Positions 16,495 to 25,008 of a DNA stretch of 64,000 nucleotides are shown here, one piece after another; position 1 is the stretch's first letter, and the number at the start of each line of letters is the position of its first letter. The stretch is taken from positions 620,001 to 684,000 of the forward strand of contig NZ_CP073355.1 of the NCBI RefSeq assembly GCF_023525255.1, given 5' to 3'. Position numbers and translations under genes: made by a program. This stretch comes from Thermospira aquatica. Its GTDB lineage: Bacteria; Spirochaetota; Brevinematia; Brevinematales; Thermospiraceae. Below the pieces are notes generated by a model. The model had not been told where the DNA came from, searched no databases, and saw nothing but the letters and a program-made list of their open reading frames with translations.

Positions 16495-17770
16495 ATGTTT
16501 GAAAGGAGACCTATTTACAGGAAACGGCAAAACAATATCAAAAGCCAGCAAAAAGGAGAAAAGGAGATACTGGATTACTTTGTGAGGATAACAGGTTTAA
16601 AAATCGAAAAAAACAATATCAAAAAGCCAGCAAAAAGGAGAAAAGGAGATACTGGATTACTTTGTGAGGATAACAGGTTTAAAAATCGAAACTATGCCGC
16701 CAGGCTCTTGAGAACAGCACGGAAAAACCATCTATGTAGGCAAGAAAAATTACCTTAAAGCCGACATAGCCAAGAACAAAAGACCTGGCAGAAAGAAAAA
16801 TTCGGCGAAGAAGAACTAAAAATGCTAAAACAGGTCTGGGAAATTGAAACATGTGTGGCAAACGTTTAAAGCCAATTTTAAATGAAGTTTTAGATAATCT
16901 CTTAGCAAACGGACATCTCCACGGTTCTCCACAGGCTATAAAAACTTGCGCCATATAAGTGCCTCAAGTATTGACCGACTTTTGAAGCATGAGCGTAAAA
17001 GCTTGAGATAAAAGGACGAAAAGGTACAAAGCCTGGAACGCTATTAAAGCAACAAATAGCTATACGCACGTGGGCAGAGTGGGATGAAATTGCCCTGGGT
17101 TCATGGAGATTGATCTGGTAGCCCATGAGGGAGGAAATGGCCGGGAGACTTTGCTCAAACATTAAATATGGTGGATGTTTGGAGCGGTTGGACAGAGCTT
17201 GTGGCAATCAAAAACAAGGCTTCAAAATGGGTAAGAGAAGCCATAGAAAAAGTCAAAGGAAGACTTCCTTTTGATTTACGGGGAATTGATTCTGATACCG
17301 GTGCTGAATTTATTAATCATCCTCTGCGTGATTGGTGTGAGAAGAACCAGATAAAATTTACAAGGGGAAGAAGCTCCCGTTCCAATGATAACTGCTACGT
17401 CGAGCAGAAAAACTATTCCATAGTCCGCCAGAATGTTGGATACTTCCGCTACGATACCGAGGAAGAAGTCTACTACTTGAACCGACTCTATGCGTATCTC
17501 AGGCTTTATGCCAACTTTTTCAACCCGGTTATGAAAATGACAGAGAAAAAGAGAATCGGAAGCAAGGTGCAAAGAAGCATGATGATATTAAAACTCCCTA
17601 CCAGCGGCTTTTAGAAAGCTCTTATGTAAGTGAGGCACAAAAGGAAACCTAACAAGGCTTTATAAGGCTCTCGATTTGTTTCACCTAAGACAAAAAATTA
17701 CGGCTTGCCAGAGAAAACTTTTCAGCCTTCAAAAGAAAAAGAATGTAAAAAACAAAAATTTGGAGGAAAC
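16495..17770 (+). pseudogene. Decayed DDE integrase-core transposase
   Basis: Reading across frames recovers one transposase. The N-terminal part gives KEKEILDYFVRITG...NYAARLLRTARK and then RPGRKKKFGEEELKMLKQVW. The middle gives MEIDLVAHEGGNG (reached only by shifting frame). The open end at 17168-17614 holds MVDVWSGWTE, GIDSDTGAEFINHPL, RGRSSRSNDNCYVEQKN and VGYFRYDTEEE. These are the D, D and E segments of an rve/IS481-like integrase core. At least five frameshifts and stops break it, and an 81-bp tandem duplication (16531-16692) lies in its N-terminal part. It cannot encode an active enzyme. Family assignment is good, exact IS group uncertain. Confidence 0.85.
16531..16692 (+). repeat. 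81-bp tandem duplication inside the transposase relic
   Basis: The segment starting AACAATATCAAAA at 16531 recurs at 16612 with a single-base length difference and otherwise near identity, up to GGTTTAAAAATCGAAA. It duplicates 27 codons of the decayed transposase. Its high identity shows it arose recently compared with the other damage. Confidence 0.9.
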
Positions 17771-17779
17771 TGTATGGAA

Positions 17780-17843
17780 TTTTTGAGTACTTTTTTTTAT
17801 GAGGCAATGATTCGAATTTCGAGTACTTTTTTATTTGACGCAA
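17780..17843. repeat. Two near-copies of a GAGTACTTTTTT motif at the end of the transposon relic
   Basis: TTTTGAGTACTTTTTTTTAT with GAGGCAA at about 17780-17807 and TTCGAGTACTTTTTTATTTG with ACGCAA at about 17816-17843 are 36 bp apart. They lie just past the end of the decayed transposase and are probably its right terminal sequence, duplicated. A clear matching left end was not found; near 16453 only ATTCGAAT is shared. Confidence 0.45.
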
Positions 17844-17889
17844 CGGGTTATTTTGAAATAGGTTTTTTCTTTTGAAAAAGGGGAAAAAT

Positions 17890-18734
17890 GCTCTTACCTT
17901 GTTGTAGTTTTGTATTGCTCTTCCCTTGTTGCAGTTAGGGACAAAGGGGACAGCTTTGAGGAGAAAACTGCTTTACTTTGGGAAAACTGCTCTTACTTTG
18001 TCGCAGTAAGAGAGGGCTTGCTCTTACCCTGTCGCAGCAGGAATGTGAAAGAGAAAAAAACTGTGATAAGGTAAGAGCTTTTGTTTTTTAGAGTCCTTTT
18101 TTGTAGAAGGTGTCATCCAGAGGGGAATTTTGGGGAGGGGAAAGGGAGGAGGTGTATTGCTCTTCCCATGTTGCAGTGGGTGGGACAAGGGGTTTACTGC
18201 GATAAGGGAAGAGCGGGTTTTTTTCTTCACTCCAGCAAGAGAAAAGGAAGGGTTTATCTGACTGTGATAAGGGAATAGCTTTCGGTTTTTCACTCTCACT
18301 GCAAAAAGGGAAGAGCATGCCTCTTCTGTTTTTGGCTCCAAGAGGGAAATAGTTTAAGGAGAAGAGCACACTTTGAACTGCAACAAAGGAATAACAAAAG
18401 GTTTTTCCAGATTGGAAGAAGAGAAAAGCTATCAAAACTTGAGTTTTCACTGCAATAAGGAAAAAGCAAATTTCAAAGCACGCGAGAGTGCGAGAGGGGA
18501 TATAAGGGGTAAACGTTTAACCTGGAATCTTTCACATAAGCTCTTACCCTTTTGCAGTTTTAGGTACAACGGTACAACGGTACTGTGAGAAGGTAATAAC
18601 TATATACCTGGCTTTTCACTGTAACAAGAGAATAACATCGTTTTTTGCCTGCGACAAGATAAGAGCAAGAATTTTTTCCTGAAACAGAGCAATAGCTATT
18701 AAAACCCACATATTCACTGCAACAAGGGAAGAGC
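17890..18734. repeat. Cluster of about 17 copies of the 18-bp repeat
   Basis: Reverse copies start at 17890, 17917, 17989 and 18020. From 18061 onward copies are mostly forward: 18061, 18197, 18262, 18299, 18378, 18450, 18583, 18619, 18659, 18679 and 18717, with reverse copies at 18159 and 18540. The orientation switch at 18037-18061 spans only 23 bases. The consensus is CTGCRACAAGGKAAKAGC, often preceded by CA. The stretch contains no gene I can support. The last copy is the left boundary of the IS-like element. Confidence 0.85.
18450..18557. mobile_element. MITE-like unit 1, 108 bp
   Basis: The unit begins with a forward 18-bp repeat (CTGCAATAAGGAAAAAGC) and ends with a reverse one (GCTCTTACCCTTTTGCAG), so the repeats act as terminal inverted repeats. 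Its interior (AAAGCACGCGAGAGTG..., GGGGATATAAGG, GTAAACGTTTAACCTGG) is about 85% identical to the unit at 19914-20020. It has no coding capacity. Confidence 0.75.
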
Positions 18735-19861
18735 AAAAGTTTTTTCATCTTTTACCTCACGAAAAAAACGTTTTCACCATGAATTTTCGAGTTTTTCCTG
18801 TCCTTTTCTTTCAAAAGGATGAAAAAAATTCAAAAAAACAAAATGAAACAAAAACTTTTAGTTTTCTATTTGACAGACGCAGGAAATGTGTTGAGAAAGA
18901 AAAAACGAAAACCTACGCCCAGATGGGAAGAATAAGCCCTTCAGCAACAAGCTTTTTCCACGGGAGAAGCTGGCGACGTTTGCCAAGCCTTCTTAAAAGC
19001 TCTTCAAGCCTGGAAGAAACCCCCTCGATGTTAAACCGAAAACAGAATTCATCAAGATAGCGCTGCATGTGCTTTCGACAACCATAGTGATAGACGTCTT
19101 CAAGAAGGTTTTTCAACCCATCGTTAAGGTGGGAAAGCCACGGCGTTCTTTTTTCCACCGAGGTGTGGCGGAAAAGCTTGCCAAAAAAGTCTGAAAGCCA
19201 ATCGCTACTCACATCATCCACAAGATGAATGTGAAGTTTAGAAGGGGTATCATCCGCATCAATTTCGACAACCTGCATGGGAGAAAAGTTTTTTCTTTGG
19301 CGGCGTTTGATGCCGGAGAGAAAGAAAAAGGTTTTGACAAGCTTTCGGAGGGATTTCGTGTGATGGCGAGTGGTAAGCCGCATAAGGCTTCGCAGCTTCT
19401 GAAGAAGAAGCCAGCTTGCCTTGTAGCTTGTGTGAAGAAGTTGTGAAAGCTTCACCGCGTTTATCCCCCCATCCTGGCAGACAAGAAACATGGCAGAAAG
19501 CCAGATTTTTGGCGAAAGGTGACTTTTTCGCATGATGGACTGGCTTTTTAAGGAAAATTGTCTGCCACACTTGGGGCACTGATACACGAGCCGGCACGAG
19601 AGAAGGTGAGCCTTTGCCTTACACCTTGGGCAAATAGGTCCCTCTGGCCAGAGGGCTTTTTCGAGAATCTGGTAAGATTCGTTTTCTGAGAGTGTGAAAA
19701 AATCCTTTTCCATGGTTTTCTCCTTAGAGAAATTTTTTCATACTATATATATCGAAAATTTTTTGTTATAGTTGTTAAAAAAGATGTTTTATATATTTTA
19801 AAAGTAAGATCGATGGGGAGATTTTGGGGGTGTGAGAAAAAATGCTCTTACCTTGTTGCAG
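18717..19861 (-). mobile_element. IS1595/ISXO2-like element bounded by the 18-bp repeat
   Basis: The transposase-like gene at 18913-19713 is enclosed by CTGCAACAAGGGAAGAGC (18717-18734) and GCTCTTACCTTGTTGCAG (19844-19861), an inverted pair matching at 16 of 18 positions and extended by CA/TG outside. The enclosed length is 1145 bp, usual for this IS family. No 8-bp target duplication is visible next to these ends, and further copies of the repeat lie on both sides, so the true ends could be different copies. Confidence 0.6.
18913..19713 (-). CDS. ISXO2-like (IS1595 family) transposase, probably inactive
   Basis: The 266-residue product has the family's N-terminal zinc ribbon (Cys28, Cys31, Cys46, Cys49), a helical region and a C-terminal segment GCRKHMQRYLDEFCFRFN typical of ISXO2-like transposases. 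The catalytic core looks shortened. The usual VDETYIGG is VEIDADD (Asp152), only about 45 residues separate it from the third motif instead of about 90, the strand with the second Asp is not recognisable, and the usual HTNTxE reads HLNDGL, so the Glu appears lost. It is an intact reading frame with a ribosome binding site (AAGGAG), so it is either a recent deletion derivative or a protein kept for DNA binding. The rest of the element has no other gene. Confidence 0.75.
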   Translation of the reverse strand: MEKDFFTLSENESYQILEKALWPEGPICPRCKAKAHLLSCRLVYQCPKCGRQFSLKSQSIMRKSHLSPKIWLSAMFLVCQDGGINAVKLSQLLHTSYKASWLLLQKLRSLMRLTTRHHTKSLRKLVKTFFFLSGIKRRQRKNFSPMQVVEIDADDTPSKLHIHLVDDVSSDWLSDFFGKLFRHTSVEKRTPWLSHLNDGLKNLLEDVYHYGCRKHMQRYLDEFCFRFNIEGVSSRLEELLRRLGKRRQLLPWKKLVAEGLILPIWA

Positions 19862-19913
19862 TGTGTGGGACAAGAGATTTCCTAAGGTCGGGTAAGAGAA
19901 AGTTTTTTCTTTA

Positions 19914-20020
19914 CTGCAACATGGTAAGAGCAAATCTCAAAGCACGTGAGAGTGTGAGAGGGGATATAAAGGTTAAACGTTTAACCTGGGGTTTTGACGT
20001 AAGCTCTTACCCTTTTGCAG
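19914..20020. mobile_element. MITE-like unit 2, 107 bp, with perfect palindromic core
   Basis: The unit is bounded by CTGCAACATGGTAAGAGC (19914-19931) and GCTCTTACCCTTTTGCAG (20003-20020). It shares its interior with the unit at 18450-18557, including AAAGCACGTGAGAGTG and GGGGATATAAA. The core GTTAAACGTTTAAC (19972-19985) is a perfect 14-bp palindrome, as expected for a dimeric protein's binding site. Confidence 0.75.
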
Positions 20021-20040
20021 TGGCATCAGATGGTTTATAA

Positions 20041-20364
20041 CTGTGAAAAAGGAATAGCTAGAAATTTTCCCCACTGTGACAAGGTAACCGCAAGAGTTTT
20101 TTCCTGCAACAAGGGAATAGCTGAAGGGCCTCACTGCGATATGGTAAGAGCTAGCACGGTTTCTAGACTGCAACATGGTAATAGCAAAAACCTTTCCCCT
20201 GCAACAAGGAAACAGCCTTCAGGTTCCACACATTCACTGCAACAAGGGAATAGCTATAGATCCTTCTTCTCACTGCGACAAGGTAATAGTCCGCATGACA
20301 GGCACACTGCGACAAGGGAAGAGCAACACACCCTCCAAACATACCACTGCGACATCGTTATAGC
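20041..20364 (+). repeat. Regular array of ten forward 18-bp repeats
   Basis: Ten forward copies start at 20041, 20074, 20104, 20134, 20168, 20199, 20237, 20273, 20307 and 20347, a period of 30-40 bp with spacers of 12-22 bp that differ from each other. This is the most regular part of the family. The remainder to 20501 is AT-rich, with no gene seen. Confidence 0.85.
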
Positions 20365-20501
20365 AAAGCCTTCTCCGGAAAGCATCTCTTAAAAAAGTTT
20401 TGAGATTTTTCTTTTCTTGACTGAAAAAAGTTTATAGCAAGTTTTTTTAATATTTTAATAAAGTAAAATCCTCTTCTCACAAGCTTTTTAATCAAAGTTT
20501 T

Positions 20502-20530
20502 TGCAAAAAGATTTTTTTTTCCTGTATAAT
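20502..20530 (+). promoter_or_regulatory. Promoter of the DUF1015 gene
   Basis: TTGCAA and TATAAT with a 17-bp spacer; the start codon with an AAGGAGG site follows 32 bases later. Confidence 0.75.
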
Positions 20531-20561
20531 AATATCTCTCATTTTACACAAGGAGGTTTTC

Positions 20562-21782
20562 ATGGTTGTTCGCCCCTTTGTGGCTCTCCGTCCCCCTGCC
20601 AAATATATAACAGAAATACAGGCTCCCCCCTATGATGTAATGTCACGGGAGGAAGCAGCTCAGATGATTCATGGGAATGAAAAAAGTTTTCTTCGTATCA
20701 CACGCCCAGATGCTCTTCATCCTGACTGGGACGAACACGATCCTCGTTTGTATGAAGAAGCTCGTCAAACCATTCAAGATTTTCGAACGAAAGGATGGTT
20801 ATTGAAAGAAAATAAACCCTGTTTTTATTTTCTCTGGCAGAAGTGGAAAGAAAGGGAACAAACAGCTGTTTATGCAGCGGTGCGGTGTGAGGATTATGAA
20901 AAAGGAGATATTCGTCGTCACGAACTCACCCGAAAAGACAAAGAAGAGGATAGAACCACACACATAGCCACGACTAAGGTAGGAACAGGACCAGTATTTC
21001 TTACTTTTCGTGATCTTGGGGCATGGGAAGGTATAAAAAATACCATTATGGCTTATGCCCCAGAATATCATTTCATTGACCAGCAAGAAGTAGAACACAA
21101 GCTTTGGATAATTGAGAGCGACGAGATGATTGCTACTATCCAGGAGTATTTTGAGGATATAGAGAAGTTCTATATTGCAGATGGCCATCACCGTGCAGCT
21201 TCTGCCTATAACGTGTGGAAACGTTACGGAGACAAAGGGGAAGGGTATGCCTATTTTATGGCAGCACTTTTCCCTTCCCATGAGCTTGCTATTTTGCCTT
21301 ACCACAGGCTGGTTTTAGATCTCAATGGCATGAGCTCGGAAAAATTTCTCGAGAGACTTGCCGAGAGGTTTGCTCTTGATGTGAGTTCTGAGCTTGATTC
21401 TCCCCGTAAGGGTGTTATTGGCATGTATCTGGATGGAGAAACTTACCATATTACCATTCCTTCTCGTATTATACCGCATGATCCTATCGAATCCCTGGAC
21501 GTGAGTCTATTGCAACGATTGATTCTTCATCCCATGCTTGGAATTGATGATCCTAGAACTTCCCAGAGGATCCGTTTTGTTGGAGGTATTCGTGGAACCC
21601 AAAGCCTCAAAAAAGCTGTTGATAACAAAGAGGCTGCTGTAGCCTTTGCAATGTATCCAGTCAGTATGGACGAACTTCTTGCGGTAGCAGATGCCAATAA
21701 AATCATGCCACCAAAATCTACCTGGTTTGAACCTAAACTCAAGGACGGTATGCTTGCCTATCCCCTTGAAGAGGCTTTTTGA
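20562..21782 (+). CDS. DUF1015 family protein
   Basis: The 406-residue protein matches the conserved DUF1015 family along its full length. It has the N-terminal RPFVALRPPAKY...APPYDVMS, then RRHELTRKDKEEDRTTH (about 127-143), TGPVFLTFRD, YIADGHHRAASAYN (about 207-220) and LPYHRLVLDLNG. The invariant His, Asp and Arg residues of these motifs suggest a phosphate- or nucleotide-binding enzyme, but I know of no settled function for it. It has its own promoter and a strong ribosome binding site, and is followed after 88 bp by the MBL-fold gene on the same strand. Confidence 0.85.
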   Translation: MVVRPFVALRPPAKYITEIQAPPYDVMSREEAAQMIHGNEKSFLRITRPDALHPDWDEHDPRLYEEARQTIQDFRTKGWLLKENKPCFYFLWQKWKEREQTAVYAAVRCEDYEKGDIRRHELTRKDKEEDRTTHIATTKVGTGPVFLTFRDLGAWEGIKNTIMAYAPEYHFIDQQEVEHKLWIIESDEMIATIQEYFEDIEKFYIADGHHRAASAYNVWKRYGDKGEGYAYFMAALFPSHELAILPYHRLVLDLNGMSSEKFLERLAERFALDVSSELDSPRKGVIGMYLDGETYHITIPSRIIPHDPIESLDVSLLQRLILHPMLGIDDPRTSQRIRFVGGIRGTQSLKKAVDNKEAAVAFAMYPVSMDELLAVADANKIMPPKSTWFEPKLKDGMLAYPLEEAF

Positions 21783-21870
21783 TAAGTTTCTAAGAACTTT
21801 CAGGTAAAAGAGAGGATTTTTACTTTACTTTTTGACATAGGCTCTCCGATAATGAAAAAAAGGAGGCAGC

Positions 21871-22695
21871 ATGGTGGTGCGTTTTTGGGGGGTTCGGGGA
21901 TCCACCCCTATTACTGATAAGGACAAATTAGATGTTGGGGGAAACACTTCTTGTGTTGAAGTTATAATTGATGAAGACCGGAGGATTATTCTTGATGCTG
22001 GAACAGGGATCCGTCCTCTAGGAAAACAACTTGTTCAGGAATTTAAACAAACGGGCAAAGCGCCAAAGCTTTATATCTTTTTTAGTCATACACACTGGGA
22101 TCATATTCAGGGGTTTATTTTTTTTGCTCCCATTTATATTTCTGCGTTTGAGATGCATCTTTTTGGTCCGGGAAGGGCAAACAGGCATTTTGCCGATGTG
22201 TTTTCAGGACAGATGCAGTATGACTATTGGCCGGTGAAAATTTCCCATCTTCCAGCAAAGATCCATTTCTATGATCTTTCTGAAGGAGGATACCAATTTG
22301 ATGGTATCAGGGTTTTGGCCAAACGACACATTCATCCAGGCATTGCCTATACGTATCGTATAGAACATGAGGGAAAAACGGTCGTTTATGCCACGGATAC
22401 TGAACATTTTAAGGGAACGCTTGATGAACGGGTGGTAGAGATATCGAGAAAAGCACATCTTCTTATCCATGATGCGCAGTACAACGACGATGAGATCGAA
22501 TCCAGACTTGGGTGGGGACATAGTACATGGATGCAAGCCATTCAAGTAGCACAACAAGCTGGTGTTGAAAAGTTAGCTCTTTTCCACCATGATCCTGAAA
22601 GAAGCGATCAGGCCTGTTTTTCCATGGAAAAAGAAGCACAGCGAATTTTCCCACCAACCTTTTTGGCACGAGAAGGGATGAGTATTGTGCTCTAA
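21871..22695 (+). CDS. MBL-fold metallo-hydrolase (phosphodiesterase-like)
   Basis: The 274-residue protein starts with RFWGVRGSTPI and contains LDAGTG and the metallo-beta-lactamase signature HTHWDH at 73-78, followed by later metal ligands near DTEH and the C-terminal HHDPERSD. This subgroup (with the WGVRGSTP start) resembles RNase Z-like and cyclic-phosphodiesterase enzymes that bind two zinc ions. It has no signal peptide, so it is cytoplasmic. AGGAGG lies seven bases before the start. The terminator hairpin at 22703-22725 follows eight bases after the stop. Exact substrate unknown. Confidence 0.85.
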   Translation: MVVRFWGVRGSTPITDKDKLDVGGNTSCVEVIIDEDRRIILDAGTGIRPLGKQLVQEFKQTGKAPKLYIFFSHTHWDHIQGFIFFAPIYISAFEMHLFGPGRANRHFADVFSGQMQYDYWPVKISHLPAKIHFYDLSEGGYQFDGIRVLAKRHIHPGIAYTYRIEHEGKTVVYATDTEHFKGTLDERVVEISRKAHLLIHDAQYNDDEIESRLGWGHSTWMQAIQVAQQAGVEKLALFHHDPERSDQACFSMEKEAQRIFPPTFLAREGMSIVL

Positions 22696-22702
22696 AATAA
22701 AA

Positions 22703-22725
22703 AAACCCTCCGTGATGGAGGGTTT
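22703..22725. terminator. Shared terminator between MBL gene and tRNA-Ala
   Basis: A 9-bp stem (AAACCCTCC / GGAGGGTTT) with a five-base loop. On the minus strand it is followed by seven T and ends the tRNA-Ala transcript. On the plus strand it follows the MBL gene with only a short T-run. Confidence 0.85.
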
Positions 22726-22727
22726 CT

Positions 22728-22800
22728 TGGAGCCGATGGGAGTCGAACCCACGACCTTTTGAATGCCATTCAAACGCGCTCCCAACTGCGCTACGGCCCC
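22728..22800 (-). tRNA. tRNA-Ala(GGC)
   Basis: The minus strand folds as a full cloverleaf. The acceptor GGGGCCG pairs with CGGCTCC with one G-U, the D arm is GCGC..GCGC, the anticodon stem is TTTGA/TCAAA with loop ATGGCAT (anticodon GGC), and the T arm is GTGGGTTCGACTCCCAT. The discriminator is A and CCA is not encoded. Confidence 0.93.
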
Positions 22801-22812
22801 AAAGAGCTATAT

Positions 22813-22841
22813 ATTATAGCATATTTTTAGAATGTTTGCAA
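22813..22841 (-). promoter_or_regulatory. Promoter of tRNA-Ala
   Basis: TTGCAA and TATAAT with a 17-bp spacer on the minus strand, 12 bases upstream of the tRNA. Confidence 0.8.
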
Positions 22842-22844
22842 CTT

Positions 22845-24434
22845 TTACAATCGTAATCGATAGGCTACAATGTTAGCTTTATTCTCGTTTACAGTTATGA
22901 TAAGCTCTTTGAAAGCCACAACCATTCGATTCTGGTGGGTAGTATACACTCGAGAGATAATAACATACACAGGGTTTCCGGCAGGAATATTCCACTTGTT
23001 GCCAGCCGGCGCGTCAAATCGACGAGCGTAGAGAATTTCCCGTGTGGTGTCTGTTGGAGTCAACTTGTGATTCTGGGCTACCGTAAAAATCTGATCCCAG
23101 ACAGGTTTTTCAGCTGGTGGTATCCAGAGGTCATTGGCATAATTCCATTGAGGGATCCATCTTGCAGGATCGAGATTCACCTCTCCACTTTCATTACTCA
23201 AAGGGAAACTTCGGTTCCCGTTCCATTCGAGGGGGGTGAGTTTGCCATCGATCCAGACACTTACCTCTACCTCCGTAAAGTTTCGATAAACAAAAGGATG
23301 TTTTATAGAGATATCCGGTGAAGAAGAAGGTGTCGGGAGGTATTTTTCTACCAGCCACTGCACAATTTTATTTTGAGTTTCGTTTGTCCCTTCAAAAAGA
23401 GGAGAAAAATCCCAATTTTGCGATGTCGGGTTTTTGAGAAGCTCTCTCACGGCTGAATGAAAACGAGCCTCATTGATGGTAAAGAAGCCGAACTGCAGAA
23501 GAAGATAGTTTTTTTCCATGCCATTGATATCGACAAAGACTCTTTCAGGTGAAGGAAAACCATCTTTGAGAATCTTGCGGTAATAGCTTTCAGACGGAAC
23601 ATGGAGACGAAATCCTTCGTCATTTTGAGGTTTTCCATCATCTGCAATTGTTCTTTTGTAATAATCTATAAGGGCTTGTCGCCATAGAACATTTGAAATG
23701 GGGGCGAAATACATAGTGGCAAGGGTTGTTTTTACAGCATCAGGGGTTGTATTTCCAAGAATGGCAACAATGCGGTTACTTGTGCGAAACACCTGTCCCT
23801 GCCATGCTGGAAGCGTGATAAGATCAATACTCTGTACCTGCAGAGGAAAGAGAAGTTTTTCGAGGGTATTAAGCATTTCGAAAACTGTCGATGTATCAAT
23901 CTGAAGTTTTAAGTGAGAAGCAATAGTGATAACGCGTTGATTTCTTGAGTCATCGGTTACACTGTACCTTCCAAAAACAATTCTTGGCTTGTCTTCAGGA
24001 TTGAGAATATAACCACTTTCCATGCGTCTTTCGTAAGGAAAAATGAGAAACCTATACCCCTGTGGAGCAACAGTACTCACGGTGATACGACCTGATTCAG
24101 AGGATACAGGAAGCCAATCTTCAAGAAAAAACTCATCCGCAACGACGGGAATAACGTAGGTGATATTTATCTGACGTCCCATTTCCCCAAGTTTTGAAAA
24201 AGTTAGGACATTACCGTTCTGATAGAGGGGAACGATCTGCTGGTTTGATCCCTGGACAAGTTGTATTCGCGCTCGCTGAGGGAGAGTAAGGGTTACCGAG
24301 TCTGATTCAAAACGATAGTTTGCTATAACTTTTAGTTCACGGCCATACGCCGAAACTTCTATTTTGGCCTCATAAGAATGGAGAATAACAGGAAGCCATA
24401 GGAGCGAAAGAGTGAATTTTTTTATTTTTTGCAT
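22845..24434 (-). CDS. Exported protein of unknown function, 529 aa
   Basis: A signal peptide (MQKIKKFTLSLLWLPVILHSYEA) directs it to the periplasm or outer membrane. The first 150 residues are beta-rich (VTLTLPQRARIQLV, ITYVIPVVADEFFLEDWLPV), followed by a mainly helical middle and a beta-rich end. The domain order recalls M1-type aminopeptidases (a beta domain, then a helical catalytic domain), but there is no HExxH zinc motif, so it is not an active M1 enzyme and the likeness may be superficial. It is a single gene with a GAGGAGG ribosome binding site. No named family recognised. Confidence 0.65.
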   Translation of the reverse strand: MQKIKKFTLSLLWLPVILHSYEAKIEVSAYGRELKVIANYRFESDSVTLTLPQRARIQLVQGSNQQIVPLYQNGNVLTFSKLGEMGRQINITYVIPVVADEFFLEDWLPVSSESGRITVSTVAPQGYRFLIFPYERRMESGYILNPEDKPRIVFGRYSVTDDSRNQRVITIASHLKLQIDTSTVFEMLNTLEKLLFPLQVQSIDLITLPAWQGQVFRTSNRIVAILGNTTPDAVKTTLATMYFAPISNVLWRQALIDYYKRTIADDGKPQNDEGFRLHVPSESYYRKILKDGFPSPERVFVDINGMEKNYLLLQFGFFTINEARFHSAVRELLKNPTSQNWDFSPLFEGTNETQNKIVQWLVEKYLPTPSSSPDISIKHPFVYRNFTEVEVSVWIDGKLTPLEWNGNRSFPLSNESGEVNLDPARWIPQWNYANDLWIPPAEKPVWDQIFTVAQNHKLTPTDTTREILYARRFDAPAGNKWNIPAGNPVYVIISRVYTTHQNRMVVAFKELIITVNENKANIVAYRLRL

Positions 24435-24641
24435 AGTCCCTCCTCTGTTTCGAGAAAGTATTTTCTCTATTTATATCATCGGAGAAATAATAAAAAGCTT
24501 GATAGAGAAGGATTTTTTGCCTGGGAATACCCCATTTTTATTATTATGAGAAGCTCAAAGATCCCACCTTTAAATAAACAAAAAACAAAATAAACATGAA
24601 AAGTGTATATGAAAAGATATGAAAAACGTTACTCCTTCCTA

Positions 24642-24816
24642 CTGCAAAAAAGAAATAGCTTTTCCAAAAACATTTGTGCTAAGTTTAGGATATTCTTTAA
24701 AAATAAAAATTTATTTTTAAAGAAGGTTTAATTATATCATTTTTCAAAGTGCTATTACCTTGTTACAGTGTTGCTACCCTAAGATTGATAGACAAAAACT
24801 GCGACAAGGTAATAGC
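24642..24816. repeat. Three copies of the 18-bp repeat
   Basis: Within the 574-bp gap between the exported protein and the TPR gene are a forward copy (24642-24659), a reverse copy (24751-24768, GCTATTACCTTGTTACAG) and a forward copy (24799-24816, CTGCGACAAGGTAATAGC), with a worn copy near 24861. The last two form an inverted pair with 30 bp between them. The rest of the gap is AT-rich, with no gene seen. Confidence 0.75.
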
Positions 24817-25008
24817 ATATTTTCGGGACACAAGTTCGTTGTTCACCATTTTTCCATATTGCGACAAAAGAACAAACGGGAAAATATTGGTGAGTTTCGA
24901 TTTATTGACGATCCATATAAAACTTTTAAATTTTCTAGAGTACTCAATTTTTCTGCTTTCCTATGCCGATAATAAAAAGAAAACATGGTCTCACAAGGAG
25001 GCTTCTTC

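Noticed and set aside
16483-16758. Separate 91-aa gene
   Set aside because: It is the N-terminal part of the frameshifted transposase, lengthened by the 81-bp duplication.
18717-19861. Target-site duplication of the IS-like element
   Set aside because: The 8 bases outside each end (CATATTCA and TGTGTGGG) do not match.
20041-20364. CRISPR array
   Set aside because: Repeats are only 18-20 bp and degenerate, spacers are 12-22 bp and irregular, copies occur in both orientations elsewhere, and no cas gene is present.
17890-20364. Integron cassette array (attC sites)
   Set aside because: There are no reading frames between successive repeats, no integrase gene, and the repeats lack the paired R/L box layout of attC.
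22845-24434. M1-family aminopeptidase
   Set aside because: The domain order is suggestive but no HExxH zinc motif or GxMEN-like motif is present.
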